Of a stretch of DNA of 28,824 nt, positions 19,537 through 28,824 are shown one piece after another. Positions within the stretch are counted from its first letter, which is position 1. Each line of letters opens with the position of its first letter. The stretch comes from Stenocarpella maydis (Eukaryota; Ascomycota; Sordariomycetes; Diaporthales; Diaporthaceae): positions 1-28,824 of the forward strand of contig NQMI01000263.1 of the NCBI GenBank assembly GCA_002270565.1, written 5' to 3'. The notes under the pieces are model-generated. The model saw only the letters and a list, made by a program, of their open reading frames with translations. It did not search any database and was not told the origin of the DNA. A program made the translations under genes and the position numbers.

Positions 19537-21319
19537 TTACCTTTCACCGTTGTCCGTCGTCTGCAAATGCTGCCTGCCCATCTCCTCGCTTTCTATCGAA
19601 TTCTCCTTAATGAACAAGCTCGAAAGGAAGCCAACGCAGGCAAACCCGGCCATCACATACCATACAACCTGGAAAGACTCTCGATATACCCGGAGGATCC
19701 CAGACAGCACGTTTGAGGGGACATCAAGCTCCGTCAAAACAGGAATGAAACCAATTGCTTGGCTTGACTGCTTTAGCGGAGCCGCCGCGGCGGGTAGAGG
19801 TTGGAATGCAGTGACTGATTTCTCAAAGACACTGGCAAAAACGGTAGACGCAATCGCGAGGCCTATGAGAGCACCAAAGAGGCGGAAAGTCACCAGCATA
19901 CCGACCGCCAGGGCCTGATCATCCACGCTCACAGCACTTGCTTGCATGGACAGTGCCGGCACCGTCCACAAGGCTCCAAGGCCAATGCTGCAGATGATTT
20001 GGAATCCAGCAGTCTCAGCAACGGATGAGCTCCTGTCCAGTATCGAAATGATGCCAATCCCGACGGCAATTGTGGCCCAAGAGGCACAAAGTTGCCATAA
20101 ATACCGACGGCTGACCTCCACGGCGACGCCAGAAAGCAGCGCAAATCCTACTACTGCACAACATGATGGCAGTATAGATACTGCAGACTGGATGGGCGAT
20201 TGCAGCTTTACAGCTTGGAAGAACAGGGCCAGATATATCGTCGCAGGGTATATTATGAGGCCGTGGATTGTGCCGCAGAGGAGTGTCATTAGCGACGTCT
20301 GCGACTTGAAAAGGCGGTGTGGGAATAGGGGCGCCTCTGGTTTGGCTTCGTAAAAGGCAAATCCGACGAGCACGAGCAGGCCAATGACAAGGGGTAAGAT
20401 GGTCTCCCACGACGACCAAGGATAAAGGTTGCCCGCCCAGCTGAGCGGAAGGATAAAAGCGCCTGCTCCGATTGTGAATATGAGGCTCCCAATCCAGTCC
20501 AGCCGGGCGAACCTTGCACAGAGAGGCTCATTGAGGGCCTTTAGGCGCAGGAAAATGAGGGCGAGGGCAGCATCAATGCTGATCAGGGGCACGTTGATCC
20601 AGCCCAGCCATCGCCAGCTAACCAACTCGCTGAACCCTGCACCTATGAGCGGCCCGGTGATCGTACCCAGAGCCATTGGACCAGCCATGAGACCCAAATA
20701 CAGCGGCCTTTCTTTGAGGGTGGTGATGTCAACAATCAGTATCTCGTTGAGGACATCGAGGCCGCCACCCCCGAGGCCCTGGAGCAGACGACCAATGATA
20801 ACTATCGGCGTAGACCGTGCCGTGGCAAAGACGACTGATCCGGTCAGGAATAGAGCGTAGCATGTGTAAAGTGGGATCATGCGGCCGAGGACATCCGATG
20901 CGCTGGCGTATATCGGTAGGCTGATGACGACTGTAAGTGTGAAGGCGAGGCTAGCCCAGAAGGCCTCGAACGTAGTACCTCCCAATTCTTTGGTAATGAT
21001 CTACGATAGTCAGCTATTTTGAGTACCCCGAGACCTTGAAACAGTCTAGTCGTGAGTGTCTTACTGGAATTGAGACGGCCATGATGGTCGAGTCCATAGA
21101 GCAGAGAAACACCATGATCAAGAGGCATAGAAATGTCATATAGAATGAGAGTGGCTTTCTGCGATGGCTAGTGATAGCAACATCCCCGTCAGCCTCGTCC
21201 CCCAGCGCTGCAGAGCTTTTCTCCCCCAGACTTGGTCCAGCTCGCGTAGGCACTCCGTTGGCGACCGACGTGGGCGTGAGCCCCAGATCAGGGCTGCCAG
21301 GAGTCCTGGCCGACTCCAT
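19537..21319 (-). CDS. MFS exporter, DHA2-type (14 spans)
   Basis: Exons 21319-21065 and 21000-19537 (64-nt intron) give 572 aa. A hydrophilic N-terminus of about 57 residues precedes the membrane part. Motif A appears as ASDVLGRMIPLY, motif B as GRLLQGLGGGG, and the antiporter motif C as GLMAGPMALGTITGPLIGAGF, which marks drug/proton antiporters of the plasma membrane or vacuole. The rest gives about 14 hydrophobic spans, as in DHA2 members such as aflatoxin- and toxin-cluster pumps. It is likely to export a small molecule made or modified by the neighbouring enzymes, or to give resistance. The promoter upstream of 21319 carries TTCGAC-CT-GTCGAA and a TCG-n5-CGA site. No sign of damage is seen. 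Confidence 0.92.
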
Positions 21320-21484
21320 CTCTCCGCTCTGTACAAGAATGATTGGGTTTCTCGGCCTCTATAAATCCCCAGACTCGGGTGGTCTTCACGTCATAACGGA
21401 TCGCCAAAGTCTGATGAGACATCTTTGGCGGCAGAGGCTAAGCAGGAGGGTCATGTGATCGCAAATCGGTTGCCCGGACAAAAG

Positions 21485-21498
21485 TTCGACCTGTCGAA
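21485..21498. promoter_or_regulatory. TTCGAC-CT-GTCGAA palindrome upstream of exporter
   Basis: A perfect inverted repeat of TTCGAC around CT lies about 166-179 bp upstream of the exporter start. This is a plausible site for a dimeric zinc-cluster regulator. Confidence 0.4.
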
Positions 21499-21555
21499 TC
21501 TCTGGGCAAACCTGCAGGTTTGTGGCACAGCCAACTTGACCCTAGTCTTTTGCTG

Positions 21556-21566
21556 TCGAACGACGA
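21556..21566. promoter_or_regulatory. TCG-n5-CGA site upstream of exporter
   Basis: TCGAACGACGA fits the TCG-n5-CGA spacing of AflR-type zinc-cluster sites. It lies 237-247 bp upstream of the exporter start, 58 bp from the TTCGAC palindrome. Confidence 0.35.
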
Positions 21567-22123
21567 CTCTGACCAGCAGTGGTCGAATGGTTGAAGCCAA
21601 GGCTTGTATGTATGGGAAACAGATACGCCTTATCACGTCACCTGTCACATCTGGTGAAACCCAAGAATTTGACCTGCATTTGTCTGCGGGAACCGCTTCG
21701 CTTTTGTATGCCATCTTGGCTTGGCACATCCAACAAGACTGGCCGCAGTCGGAGTCCAAGGCGTGCTTGTGGACGAAGTAGGGTAAGTATGATGCTCCAT
21801 GCGCAAGCGAGTATCACACGTCAAATCGAGTATACGGTGGAATCTAGTTGATCAAGAGAGGAAGAAATAAGCCCTTAATAGGGCGCTTGGAATGCTACTA
21901 TTTATATGGGGCTCAAATAGAGCCGTTGATTCGCCACAGCGAGGTATACATACCTACCGACGAAAATCGAGAAACCGAGCAAATCGGTCTCTGGCGCTTC
22001 AATCCGGGGATGAGATCCCCAGTGAACTACCAGTCTCGCTTGAGAATCCCCACCAGCGGATTTCAATTACCAAGCGGTGACTTCGTGGAATATTGCAATA
22101 TCGGTCTGCCTATGTCACGCTGG

Positions 22124-22142
22124 CCCCACCCGGGGGGTGGGG
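22124..22142. promoter_or_regulatory. CCCCACCC / GGGTGGGG inverted repeat
   Basis: CCCCACCC (22124-22131) and GGGTGGGG (22135-22142) are reverse complements with a 3-nt GGG spacer. GTGGGG fits the CreA/Mig1 core (SYGGRG), so a paired carbon-repression site is possible. It lies about 800 bp from the exporter start and 330 bp from the oxidoreductase stop, so its target is unclear. Confidence 0.3.
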
Positions 22143-22468
22143 GGCGGTTTGGAGTACATATATCCCGCATTTGAAACAACACACGGTGCCCCATATGAGC
22201 GTGGCTAATTCCTCCGAATGGACCCGGATCAATGGGGGGTAAAAAAAGCTTCTGGGCACCTGGATATCGTGTGATAAACCCCGTCATCGTCGGCAATACG
22301 CTTCCAGCCTATACGGCTCTTAAATCGACAGCAGCAACGCGTCCCAATGGCGCGATCCATGCTCAAGTTAGTCGAGTCAAGCACGGCAGGAAACACAAAT
22401 GACAAGTGTACACACTCCGGCCAGCACGAGCTCAGGGACTGTCGGTCTTCCGAACGCTCCAGCAGTGA

Positions 22469-23662
22469 TCATGGCACAGGAACCTCCTTTCCAGAGCGGG
22501 CGCTCTCCCGGATGGCCTCGACGATCTTGAGCACCTCGGCCGCCTCCCGCGCAGGCACAGGTAGGTTGTCCTGTTTCCCAGCCTCCAAAGCATCGGCGAG
22601 TAGCTCGTAGAACCTCAGGTACGTCTGGGGCTCGACGTTGGGGTAGGTGTAGTCCTGGATGGACCCGTCGTCCTGGACCACGTCGATGGTGCCGTTGTAC
22701 GCGGCGCCGCCGACGCCAAAGCCCGCATCGGCGATCTTGGTGCCCGCCCGGAGCTGCGGCTCCTGGGCGTCGACGCCCGTCTTGTGGTAGCTCCCCTTGG
22801 TGCCGCGGACCCAGAAGCGCGGCTGCTTGCTCTCAGCGCTGAGGACCCCGATGCGCACGTGCACCAGCAGGCCCCTGTCGGCGTAGCTGAGCGTGGCGTA
22901 GATGCTGTCCGGCTCGTCGGTCAGGCCGCCGACTCCAGAGACGAGCCTTCCCTCGCGCTGGTTGATGAATTTTCCGTATGCAACAGCTGGCTTGCCGAAG
23001 AGAACGTAGACCTGATCGAGCAGGTGCGTGCCCAGGTCGTAGATGACACCGTTGCCATCAGCCATGGTCAGTGTGCTCTTCCACGACCTGGGGGCGTCGG
23101 GCCTGTAGCGGTCAAAGTGCGTCTCGAATTCGTGTACACGGCCCAACTTGCCCTCTTGGAGGAGATGCTGGACGGTCAAAAAGTCCGCATCCCACCTCCT
23201 GTTCTGATAGACACACAGCAGCTTGTTCTTCTCGTTTGCCAGCTGCGCCAGCTCCTCTGCCTCCGCTGCGGTTGGGACGAAGGGCTTCTCCAAGAGAACA
23301 TGCTTTCCGCCCTCGATGGCTCGCTTGGTCAGGTCGAAGTGGGTATTTGGTGGAGTCGAGAGAACGACAAGGTCGATTTCGGCATCTTGGAGCACTGAGT
23401 CGAACGAGGTGTAATGCTTGACCTCGGGGTGGTCCTCAGGCGCAGAGTTGCCTTGGGACGGCTGTCGCTGGACGATGGAGTGGAGCTGCAGTTTCTTGGT
23501 CGCTGCTACAAAGGGGATGTGAAAGATCTTGGCCGACAGCCTGTCATACCGGAGCACGGTCAGCCTGCCGGTGTCCTCGTGATTCTCCCATGGAGGCGAC
23601 GGCACTCACCCGTAGCCGACGATTGAGACATTGAACAGCTTTCCGGACTTGATGATGCTGGA
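22469..23662 (-). CDS. Gfo/Idh/MocA-family oxidoreductase
   Basis: The main exon 23540-22469 joins through a 69-nt intron (23609-23541) to an upstream exon ending at 23610, giving about 374 aa from 23662. The product is a cytosolic NAD(P)-dependent sugar/polyol-type dehydrogenase. VSIVGYGLSAKIFH gives the Rossmann glycine motif, GGKHVLLEKPF the conserved Glu-Lys-Pro, and NGVIYDLGTHLLDQ the catalytic Asp-x-Gly-x-x-His block. LSTPPNTHFD and a C-terminal beta-sheet half follow. The start is unresolved: the reading frame holding VSIVGYG has no ATG back to its upstream stop. One candidate is a first exon at 23785-23744 with a GTGAGT donor spliced to 23662. The internal Met at 23605 lies inside the intron and would lose the nucleotide-binding strand. 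Substrate is not predictable from sequence alone. Confidence 0.85.
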
Positions 23663-23720
23663 CTTGTGGGATACTTGCCGAGTAGCTAACTTCGAGGCTT
23701 TGGGTTGATGTCAAGAGACT

Positions 23721-23736
23721 GGGTCTTGAAAGACCC
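23721..23736. repeat. GGGTCT-TGAA-AGACCC hairpin
   Basis: A 6-bp perfect stem with a 4-nt loop lies in the 5' leader or putative first intron of the oxidoreductase gene. Confidence 0.5.
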
Positions 23737-23743
23737 TACTCAC

Positions 23744-23785
23744 GCAGGTGCGGTTCGCGTCTATTATAGTAGCCCGTATCAACAT
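23744..23785 (-). CDS. Candidate first exon of the oxidoreductase
   Basis: ATG at 23785 opens 14 codons ending in TGC directly before a GTGAGT donor. Splicing to an acceptor at 23663 (CACAAG) keeps the frame into KLFNVSIVGYG. The acceptor is weak and the encoded residues are not recognisable, so this is only a proposal to explain the missing start codon. Confidence 0.25.
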
Positions 23786-24262
23786 TACAGTCCACGGATC
23801 CTAGACCACACCAACCTACCCAAAGTACTTAGCTTAGGTACCTGGCCGATCTCGGCAGCCAGGGGATGGGGTCGGCGTTCGTGCTTGGTCATCATGCGTC
23901 AGAGGGTTAGGAGTATTTGGGGATCTAGGGCTGATCTCGCGACGACTTGGACCAGGTCCGTCTCAGGCAAGTTCCGGACCACGAGTGCTTCATCTTTCTA
24001 CCCAGTGACTTGCTGCCTTGGGCACAAGTCGGATGAGGAGATAGCTTCTATTCAGTGTGCTTACCCAATAGGCTATTGCTGGGCTGGTCACGCAGTACCC
24101 CTCATTCGAGAATGTGGGTGGTGCCTATACCCAGGTAGGTGATCCCGCGCTTATCTGAGGATGAGGTCTATATAGACTGCCTGAGGACAGGAGCAGCCCG
24201 CCTTTTTTCCATGAATCTCTCTCTCTCTCTTCCCATACAACATCTGAAGAGCAGCGCGGAGA
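23786..24262. promoter_or_regulatory. Divergent promoter region: oxidoreductase / sulfotransferase-like gene
   Basis: This 477-bp gap lies between two divergent genes and should hold both promoters. A TAGGTACCT motif (23835-23843) and a CT microsatellite just before 24232 are visible. No gene is supported. Confidence 0.5.
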
Positions 24263-25044
24263 ATGAAGGTACTCGTGCTCGGTCCTCCCCGGACGGGGAC
24301 TCAATGTTCGTTCCCTCTTCCATCCTGAGCACTCATCCCGCACAGCACTAATAAGCGGACGCATCAAGCACTCGCAGAAGCGCTGACGCAGCTCGGTATC
24401 CCGAATGTCTATCACATGCGTGAAGTGGGAAAGAACAAGCACCAAGGCCTGTGGATACAGGCCCTTGAGGACAATCTTGAAGGGAAAGGCCCCTCATGGG
24501 GACGGGACGACTTCGAGAAAGTTCTTGCCGGCTATGAGGTACGTGCCCGAGCATGTGGTTCCTTTTGGCTGGGATGCAACATTAGATCGATGCTAACGAG
24601 ATGGATCTATAGGGCGCTGCTGATTTCCCCGCGGCCATATTCCCTGCGCAGCTGGCAACCGCATATCCAGAGGCCGCCATCATACTCTCGACCAGACCTG
24701 AAGATGCCTGGTATGCTTCTATGATGTCGACTCTGATTCACTATCATACAAACACGCCGGCTGCTAGTACCTCACCGATGGCGCCGCTCGCCACCAAGTA
24801 CCATGCCCTCTGCTGGGGCAATGACTTCGTGGCCAACGGCCGGGACTTCTTTAGAAGACACAATGATACGGTAAGGACGCTCGGGAAAGGTCGGCGGTTT
24901 CTGGAATGGAACCCCAAGGATGGGTGGAAGCCACTCTGTGAATTCCTGGGGACCCTGGTGCCAGACGGCCCCTTCCCACGCTCTGACGACTGGGCGCCGT
25001 TCAAGAAGGTTGCCCTTTCTGGCCATCCTCGGCCCCAGCCTTAG
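24263..25044 (+). CDS. Sulfotransferase-like P-loop protein
   Basis: Exons 24263-24305, 24369-24538 and 24613-25044 (introns 63 and 74 nt; branch points CACTAAT and GCTAAC) give 214 aa. The N-terminal MKVLVLGPPRTGTQS is the PAPS 5'-phosphosulfate-binding loop of the fungal Sulfotransfer_4 family, often mislabelled as epimerase or plain P-loop NTPase. YPEAAIILSTRPEDAWYASM fits the 3'-phosphate-binding strand and helix (Ser-Thr-Arg). The family usually runs to about 230-290 aa and often ends in a membrane segment; this one stops after FPRSDDWAPFKKVALSG with a short Pro-rich tail, so the C-terminus may be shortened or a last intron may be missed. It is divergent from the oxidoreductase and on the same strand as the glycosyltransferase. 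The acceptor molecule is unknown. Confidence 0.82.
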
Positions 25045-25746
25045 ACAGCAGCTATGTTTCACCAGGGAAAATGCTATGCAATTCCTGGCGTCCCGGGACC
25101 GTACCTGACGATGCTCTCCATGTCCCAAGAGCAAGGGTCACGCATCCACGCAGATGCAGCCAATTATGGTTCTCCTGTTGTGCTCCTTCGCCCATGTAGG
25201 CTTTAACAGATTGGGGAAGAATGGGACATCTCGGAGCCGTGAGCCTTCACGTTGATATCTGGACGCTTCCATGTGCCAAAATGGATGGTTGACTTCCTTG
25301 CCCTCACTTCGGAGATAACCACCCGCAGATGGATCAGGCAGCCAAATCATTGCCAACATGGCCGCCTTGGGACCACGGAATTGAATCGAAGAAGGAAGTT
25401 CCAAGGAAGACGATAAAGAGATACGACATGCATCTTGGCCTTGGCAGCCTCAATGCGGTTAAGGTGGGATCCTTCGCGGCAGCCCTGTTGCCGTCTAACT
25501 GCCCCGGACCCCGTGGACCACAAATAGTCTCATCTCTGCCAGGAAGGAGACCATTGAGAAACGTTCAGGTCCGGGTGAAGAATGTCCTGTCTGCTGTTGT
25601 TATCCCTTAGATTTCGACCAAGACGACCCTGAGCCCAGCCACACCCACTATCGCACCGTTACGTTGCTGCTGCGGCAGCCACATATTCCAATATCCCAGT
25701 CCAGTGGCGTGAGACCTCGAGGCCGTGGAGTTTCCGTCCGTCCAGT
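25045..25746. other. Intergenic, no supported gene
   Basis: This 702-bp stretch lies between the sulfotransferase-like gene and the glycosyltransferase. Frames of 60-93 codons on both strands show no domain. The 3' portion is presumed to be the glycosyltransferase promoter. Confidence 0.5.
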
Positions 25747-27417
25747 ATGACAGCGGGGCTCCCGAGAGGCCCTTTCGGGCGCTTCGTACTCGTGGCATCC
25801 GTGCTCATCTTTTTCGCCAGTCTTGCACATTACATGGATGTCGTGCCTGGCGACGTACGCTTCACCTCTTCCACACCCGAGGAGCTGAACAAAATAGCCG
25901 TCGAGCAGGAGGCGAAGACCCCCGGGCCCGACAGGCTTCCGCCGGAGTATCCCGCATCACCTCGGTGTATCCCAGAGCTTGAACACCTCAAAAATCTTGG
26001 ATTAACCAGCAATATCAAGTTCACCAGGCGTTGTATCAAGCCCGTCTTCTCGTCCGGCGCCCCCCAGTCGTCACCTGCCGATCCCAATGCAGGAGGCGTG
26101 GATCGAGACGCTGTTGCCAATATCACACAGCCTCTTTTGAACAGTCCGCCAGTCGACGTCAATCTGCTCTCGTGTGACAACATAGCCGACGACTATATCC
26201 CATGCGAGCCCCTCAAAATTGCCGTCCCGGACCCGTACCCCGAACGAGTCGGGCAGTATGAACACCTCCTGTTCGCCATCGCGACCTCATCCGAGCGTCT
26301 CAGGCTCGCCAAACCCCATTTCGCACACTGGATGGCGAACTCGGGGTCCCCGCTCATAGCACTGGTAACCGACCGGCCCGACGAAGAGGGGCGGCAGACA
26401 CAGGAGGGCCTCGAGTCGGAGCAGGCCACGACGTGGCCTGCTCTCGTCGACGACTTCGCCGCCGCCGGCATCCGGCTCCTTCTGGTACGGCCCCACGACC
26501 CGGCACATTCAGTTCCCCAGAGCCACATGCTGGTGATCCGCGACATGCTCGCGTACGTGCAGGCCCGGCGCATGGCGGCGTCCGAGGGCGCCGACCCCGC
26601 CCACGACGACATCCGGTGGCTCGGCATCCTCGACGACGACACCTTCCTCCCTGCCATCGAGCCGCTGTCCGCCGCCCTCGACGCGTATGACCACACGGTG
26701 CCCGCGTACCTGGGCGACCTGTCCGAGTCCTTTGCCGCGACGCGCTTCGGCATGGCCGCTTTCGGCGGCGCCGGGATATTCCTCTCGGTGCCCCTCGCGG
26801 AGGAGCTGGAGCCTCACCTGGGCGGGTGCCTCAGCGGCCGGGGAGGGGACATGCAGCTGATGGAGTGCGTCCACGACTACACGCACGCCCGGCTACAGAG
26901 AGTCAAGGGCCTCCAGCAACAAGACATGAGGGGCAATCTGGATGGTTTCTTCGAGAGCGGATGGCAGTTCCTGACGCTTCATCACTGGAAGAGCTGGTAC
27001 TCTGCTCCGGTTCTGGACATGGCCCGGGTTGCGCTGATCTGTGGAGGGTGCTTTCTTCAGAGGTGGAGGTTCCCAGACTTTGGCATTAGTTCCAACAACA
27101 GGACTGAGGTGGACGGGGACGGAGCGGGCGACTCGAAAGCCGAGGTCATCTTCACCAACGGATACTCCATCGTCAGGTACCCCAACGGTGCGCCGGATTT
27201 AGACCTCATGGAGGGAACGTGGGAAGGGGCCGAAGGCAAAGACTACCGTTGGTCCCTGGGCCCTATAAGGCCCAAGCTGAGCAAAGAAGACAAAAAGACC
27301 TGGAGAATGGTGGAAAGTTTAACGGACGATAAAGGACGGCTAACCCAATTCTACATTTTTAAAGACGAGCTAGGTAAGATGGACGAGGTTTTGGAATTTA
27401 CATGGGATCCTAGGTAG
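25747..27417 (+). CDS. GT31-like type II membrane glycosyltransferase
   Basis: A single-exon gene of 556 aa. A short cytosolic tail and one hydrophobic segment (about residues 10-30, FGRFVLVASVLIFFASLAHYM) form a signal anchor, as expected for a Golgi glycosyltransferase. The lumenal part has a Pro/Ser-rich stem, then the fringe/galactosyltransferase-like (GT31, DUF604) fold: YEHLLFAIATSSERLRLAKP, WLGILDDDTFLPAIEPLSAAL with the metal-binding Asp triplet at 296-298, YLGDLSES, FGMAAFGGAGIFLSVPLAEE, then GGDMQLMECVHDY and FFESGWQFLTLHHWKSWY. Together these indicate transfer of a sugar to a glycan in the secretory pathway; donor and acceptor cannot be read. The central coding part is strongly GC-rich at third positions, while the last ~120 bp become A+T-richer, and the A+T-rich block begins immediately after the stop. 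Confidence 0.9.
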   Translation: MTAGLPRGPFGRFVLVASVLIFFASLAHYMDVVPGDVRFTSSTPEELNKIAVEQEAKTPGPDRLPPEYPASPRCIPELEHLKNLGLTSNIKFTRRCIKPVFSSGAPQSSPADPNAGGVDRDAVANITQPLLNSPPVDVNLLSCDNIADDYIPCEPLKIAVPDPYPERVGQYEHLLFAIATSSERLRLAKPHFAHWMANSGSPLIALVTDRPDEEGRQTQEGLESEQATTWPALVDDFAAAGIRLLLVRPHDPAHSVPQSHMLVIRDMLAYVQARRMAASEGADPAHDDIRWLGILDDDTFLPAIEPLSAALDAYDHTVPAYLGDLSESFAATRFGMAAFGGAGIFLSVPLAEELEPHLGGCLSGRGGDMQLMECVHDYTHARLQRVKGLQQQDMRGNLDGFFESGWQFLTLHHWKSWYSAPVLDMARVALICGGCFLQRWRFPDFGISSNNRTEVDGDGAGDSKAEVIFTNGYSIVRYPNGAPDLDLMEGTWEGAEGKDYRWSLGPIRPKLSKEDKKTWRMVESLTDDKGRLTQFYIFKDELGKMDEVLEFTWDPR

Positions 27418-28824
27418 CCTTTAATTAAGTTTCATAGTTTTAAATTATAAATTATAGTTATATATATTAAATCTCTTAATTATAAAACTTATATAAATAT
27501 ATAAGATTTTCTATTAGCTTTTTAATTTTATTTTTTCACTTTTAATATTAAGCTAAAATACATAATAAATCCTTTAAATTATAAACTTTAAAACTATTAT
27601 AATTTAACCATTAATATATTTTACTAGCTATGTATTTAAACTACCTAGCTGATTAATTTTAGTAAATTAACTTACTTTTACTAACGTTAATACTTACTAA
27701 ATATAATAAAATTAATTAAATTTATTACTAATTAGTCCTAACTGCTCTTAATTACTTATTTCTAATTAATTTAATTAATTTTAAGAGAATAATAAGGTTA
27801 TAATATTAGTTTAATTTTATAAAGTTTTAATAAAACAATATACTTTATGTTAAATAATACTAGCTTTATTCTTAAAATTATAATATATTATAATATATTA
27901 ATAGATAACGTGATTTACTAATAAGTAAGACATATTAGTAAGTAGGATAGTTTTACAATATTTACTAACTCCCACCAACTCCAGTACTCCCCTAGGGCTA
28001 AATAATTTATAAAAGTTAACACCAATTAATACTAACTATACTTAATTGCTTATTTCTAATTAATTTTACTAATTTAGAGCTATTAGCAGGGCTATAGTAT
28101 TAATCCAAATAGGCCAACCTTTAATAGGAAAAACATACTTTATACCAAATAATACCAACTCTACCCTCAAAATCACGATCCGCTATAAACTATCAATAGA
28201 TATATATTACTACTAGTTAATACTAATTAGGCTGGATCTACTATAATATAGTTAAAATCTAATCCCTTAGACCCTTCTTTCTCTTTCTTATATATTCTTA
28301 TATTATACCTAGTCTTACCATAATTACTATAACATCTCTTACATAATCTACTATAAACTACCTCCTTAGCACTACTACTAATTTTATTAGTAAGCTACTT
28401 CCCCTTTTCCTTTTCTTAAATTATTACTTAAGATTCCTTAATAATAAGTATTCATTTAAACTATATTCAGGTCCTTTTAGCCTTCTAGTATTTAGCCTGT
28501 ATTATATTAGCCTTCTTAAGAATAAAACCCAACCCTGTAAAAGAATAAGCTTATTTATTATTATTCATATACCTTTTATTATTTAATTAATAGCGTTTAA
28601 AATTAATATAATAAAGCTACCCTAATAAGTAAAAATCCTACTTTTAATTAAGGTTCATTATTTAATAGTTTATTAAATATTAACGGATATTTAAGACTTT
28701 TATTATTAAGGAGAGATAAAAATGAATAATACTAGAGTTTTTAAATAGATTTTAAGTTTAAAAAAAATAAAGTCTAGGTTTTAAGATATAATTCTAGCTC
28801 TTCTAAGTATAGCCTTAATATTAT
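27418..28824. repeat. A+T-rich, RIP-like repeat block (right border)
   Basis: Sequence becomes almost pure A+T with frequent TpA within a few bases of the glycosyltransferase stop codon. There are no open frames. It includes two direct-repeat copies about 294-295 bp apart, listed separately. The composition fits RIP-degraded transposon DNA. Confidence 0.8.
27725..28210. repeat. Two diverged direct repeats, ~295-bp period
   Basis: About 27725-27910 aligns to about 28019-28205. Anchors are CTTAATT-CTTATTTCTAATTAATTT-like sequence (27747 versus 28041), TACTTTAT (27841 versus 28136) and AATAGATA (27899 versus 28193). Most mismatches are C/T or G/A transitions with the first copy more A+T-rich. 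This fits a tandem duplication, or two units of a satellite-like or LTR-derived repeat, attacked by RIP. Confidence 0.6.

Larger units (their letters stand above)
21320..22468. promoter_or_regulatory. Exporter promoter region / oxidoreductase 3' flank
   Basis: This 1.15-kb gap separates two minus-strand genes. It holds the exporter promoter with sites at 21485-21498 and 21556-21566, an ATATTGCAATAT palindrome (22090-22101) and a GC-rich inverted repeat at 22124-22142. No gene is supported. Confidence 0.5.

Noticed and set aside
10660..21319. Hidden PKS/NRPS/terpene synthase or RiPP precursor in the module
   Set aside because: All long frames are accounted for, and none shows ketosynthase, adenylation, cyclase DDxxD or repeated precursor-peptide patterns.
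22784..23398. 204-codon plus-strand frame
   Set aside because: It is the antisense shadow of the Gfo/Idh oxidoreductase exon, which has clear family motifs.
26193..26753. 186-codon minus-strand frame within the glycosyltransferase
   Set aside because: It is antisense to a GC-rich coding exon with an intact GT31-like domain.
1..28824. CRISPR array, rRNA genes or telomere repeats
   Set aside because: No regularly spaced repeats, no rRNA-like conserved blocks and no TTAGGG arrays are present.

Overview
The window looks like part of a filamentous ascomycete (Pezizomycotina, perhaps Sordariomycetes) chromosome. Genes carry short introns (about 55-160 nt) with GTAAGT/GTGAGT-like donors, CTAAC/CTGAC branch points and CAG/TAG/AAG acceptors. 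A gene-bearing GC-balanced core (about 1.5-27.4 kb) lies between two extremely A+T-rich, TpA-dominated blocks (1-~1430 and 27418-28824). These blocks hold repeats whose copies differ mostly by transitions, the pattern left by repeat-induced point mutation (RIP). All gene models below were assembled by hand from reading frames and splice signals, without database searches.

Layout. 2357-3996 (+): four-exon amino-acid transporter (AAAP/Mtr type) broken by an in-frame TGA. 5751-6617 (-): intron-rich Swi5 recombination-mediator homologue. 8095-9978 (+): six-exon MFS sugar transporter. 10660-12861 (-): seven-exon cytochrome P450, complete. 13216-14417 (-): multi-span membrane protein resembling DUF7703, broken by an in-frame TAG. 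15526-17268 (+): Zn2Cys6 transcription factor, single exon. 18371-18893 (-): small ABM-fold monooxygenase-like protein. 19537-21319 (-): DHA-type 14-span MFS exporter. 22469-~23662 (-): Gfo/Idh/MocA oxidoreductase with unclear start. 24263-25044 (+): fungal sulfotransferase-like P-loop protein. 25747-27417 (+): GT31-like type II membrane glycosyltransferase, whose stop codon lies right at the edge of the right A+T-rich block.

How the genes may work together. The central stretch 10.6-21.3 kb (P450, membrane protein, Zn2Cys6 regulator, ABM enzyme, exporter) has the make-up of a secondary-metabolite or detoxification locus, but no PKS, NRPS, terpene cyclase, DMATS or RiPP precursor is visible. 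It is either the tailoring/export part of a larger cluster or a stand-alone biotransformation module. The candidate promoters hold inverted repeats and TCG-n-CGA-like sites that the local regulator might bind; this is inference. The two nonsense codons, the A+T-rich borders and the lack of housekeeping genes other than swi5 suggest an accessory, possibly subtelomeric or repeat-bordered, compartment.
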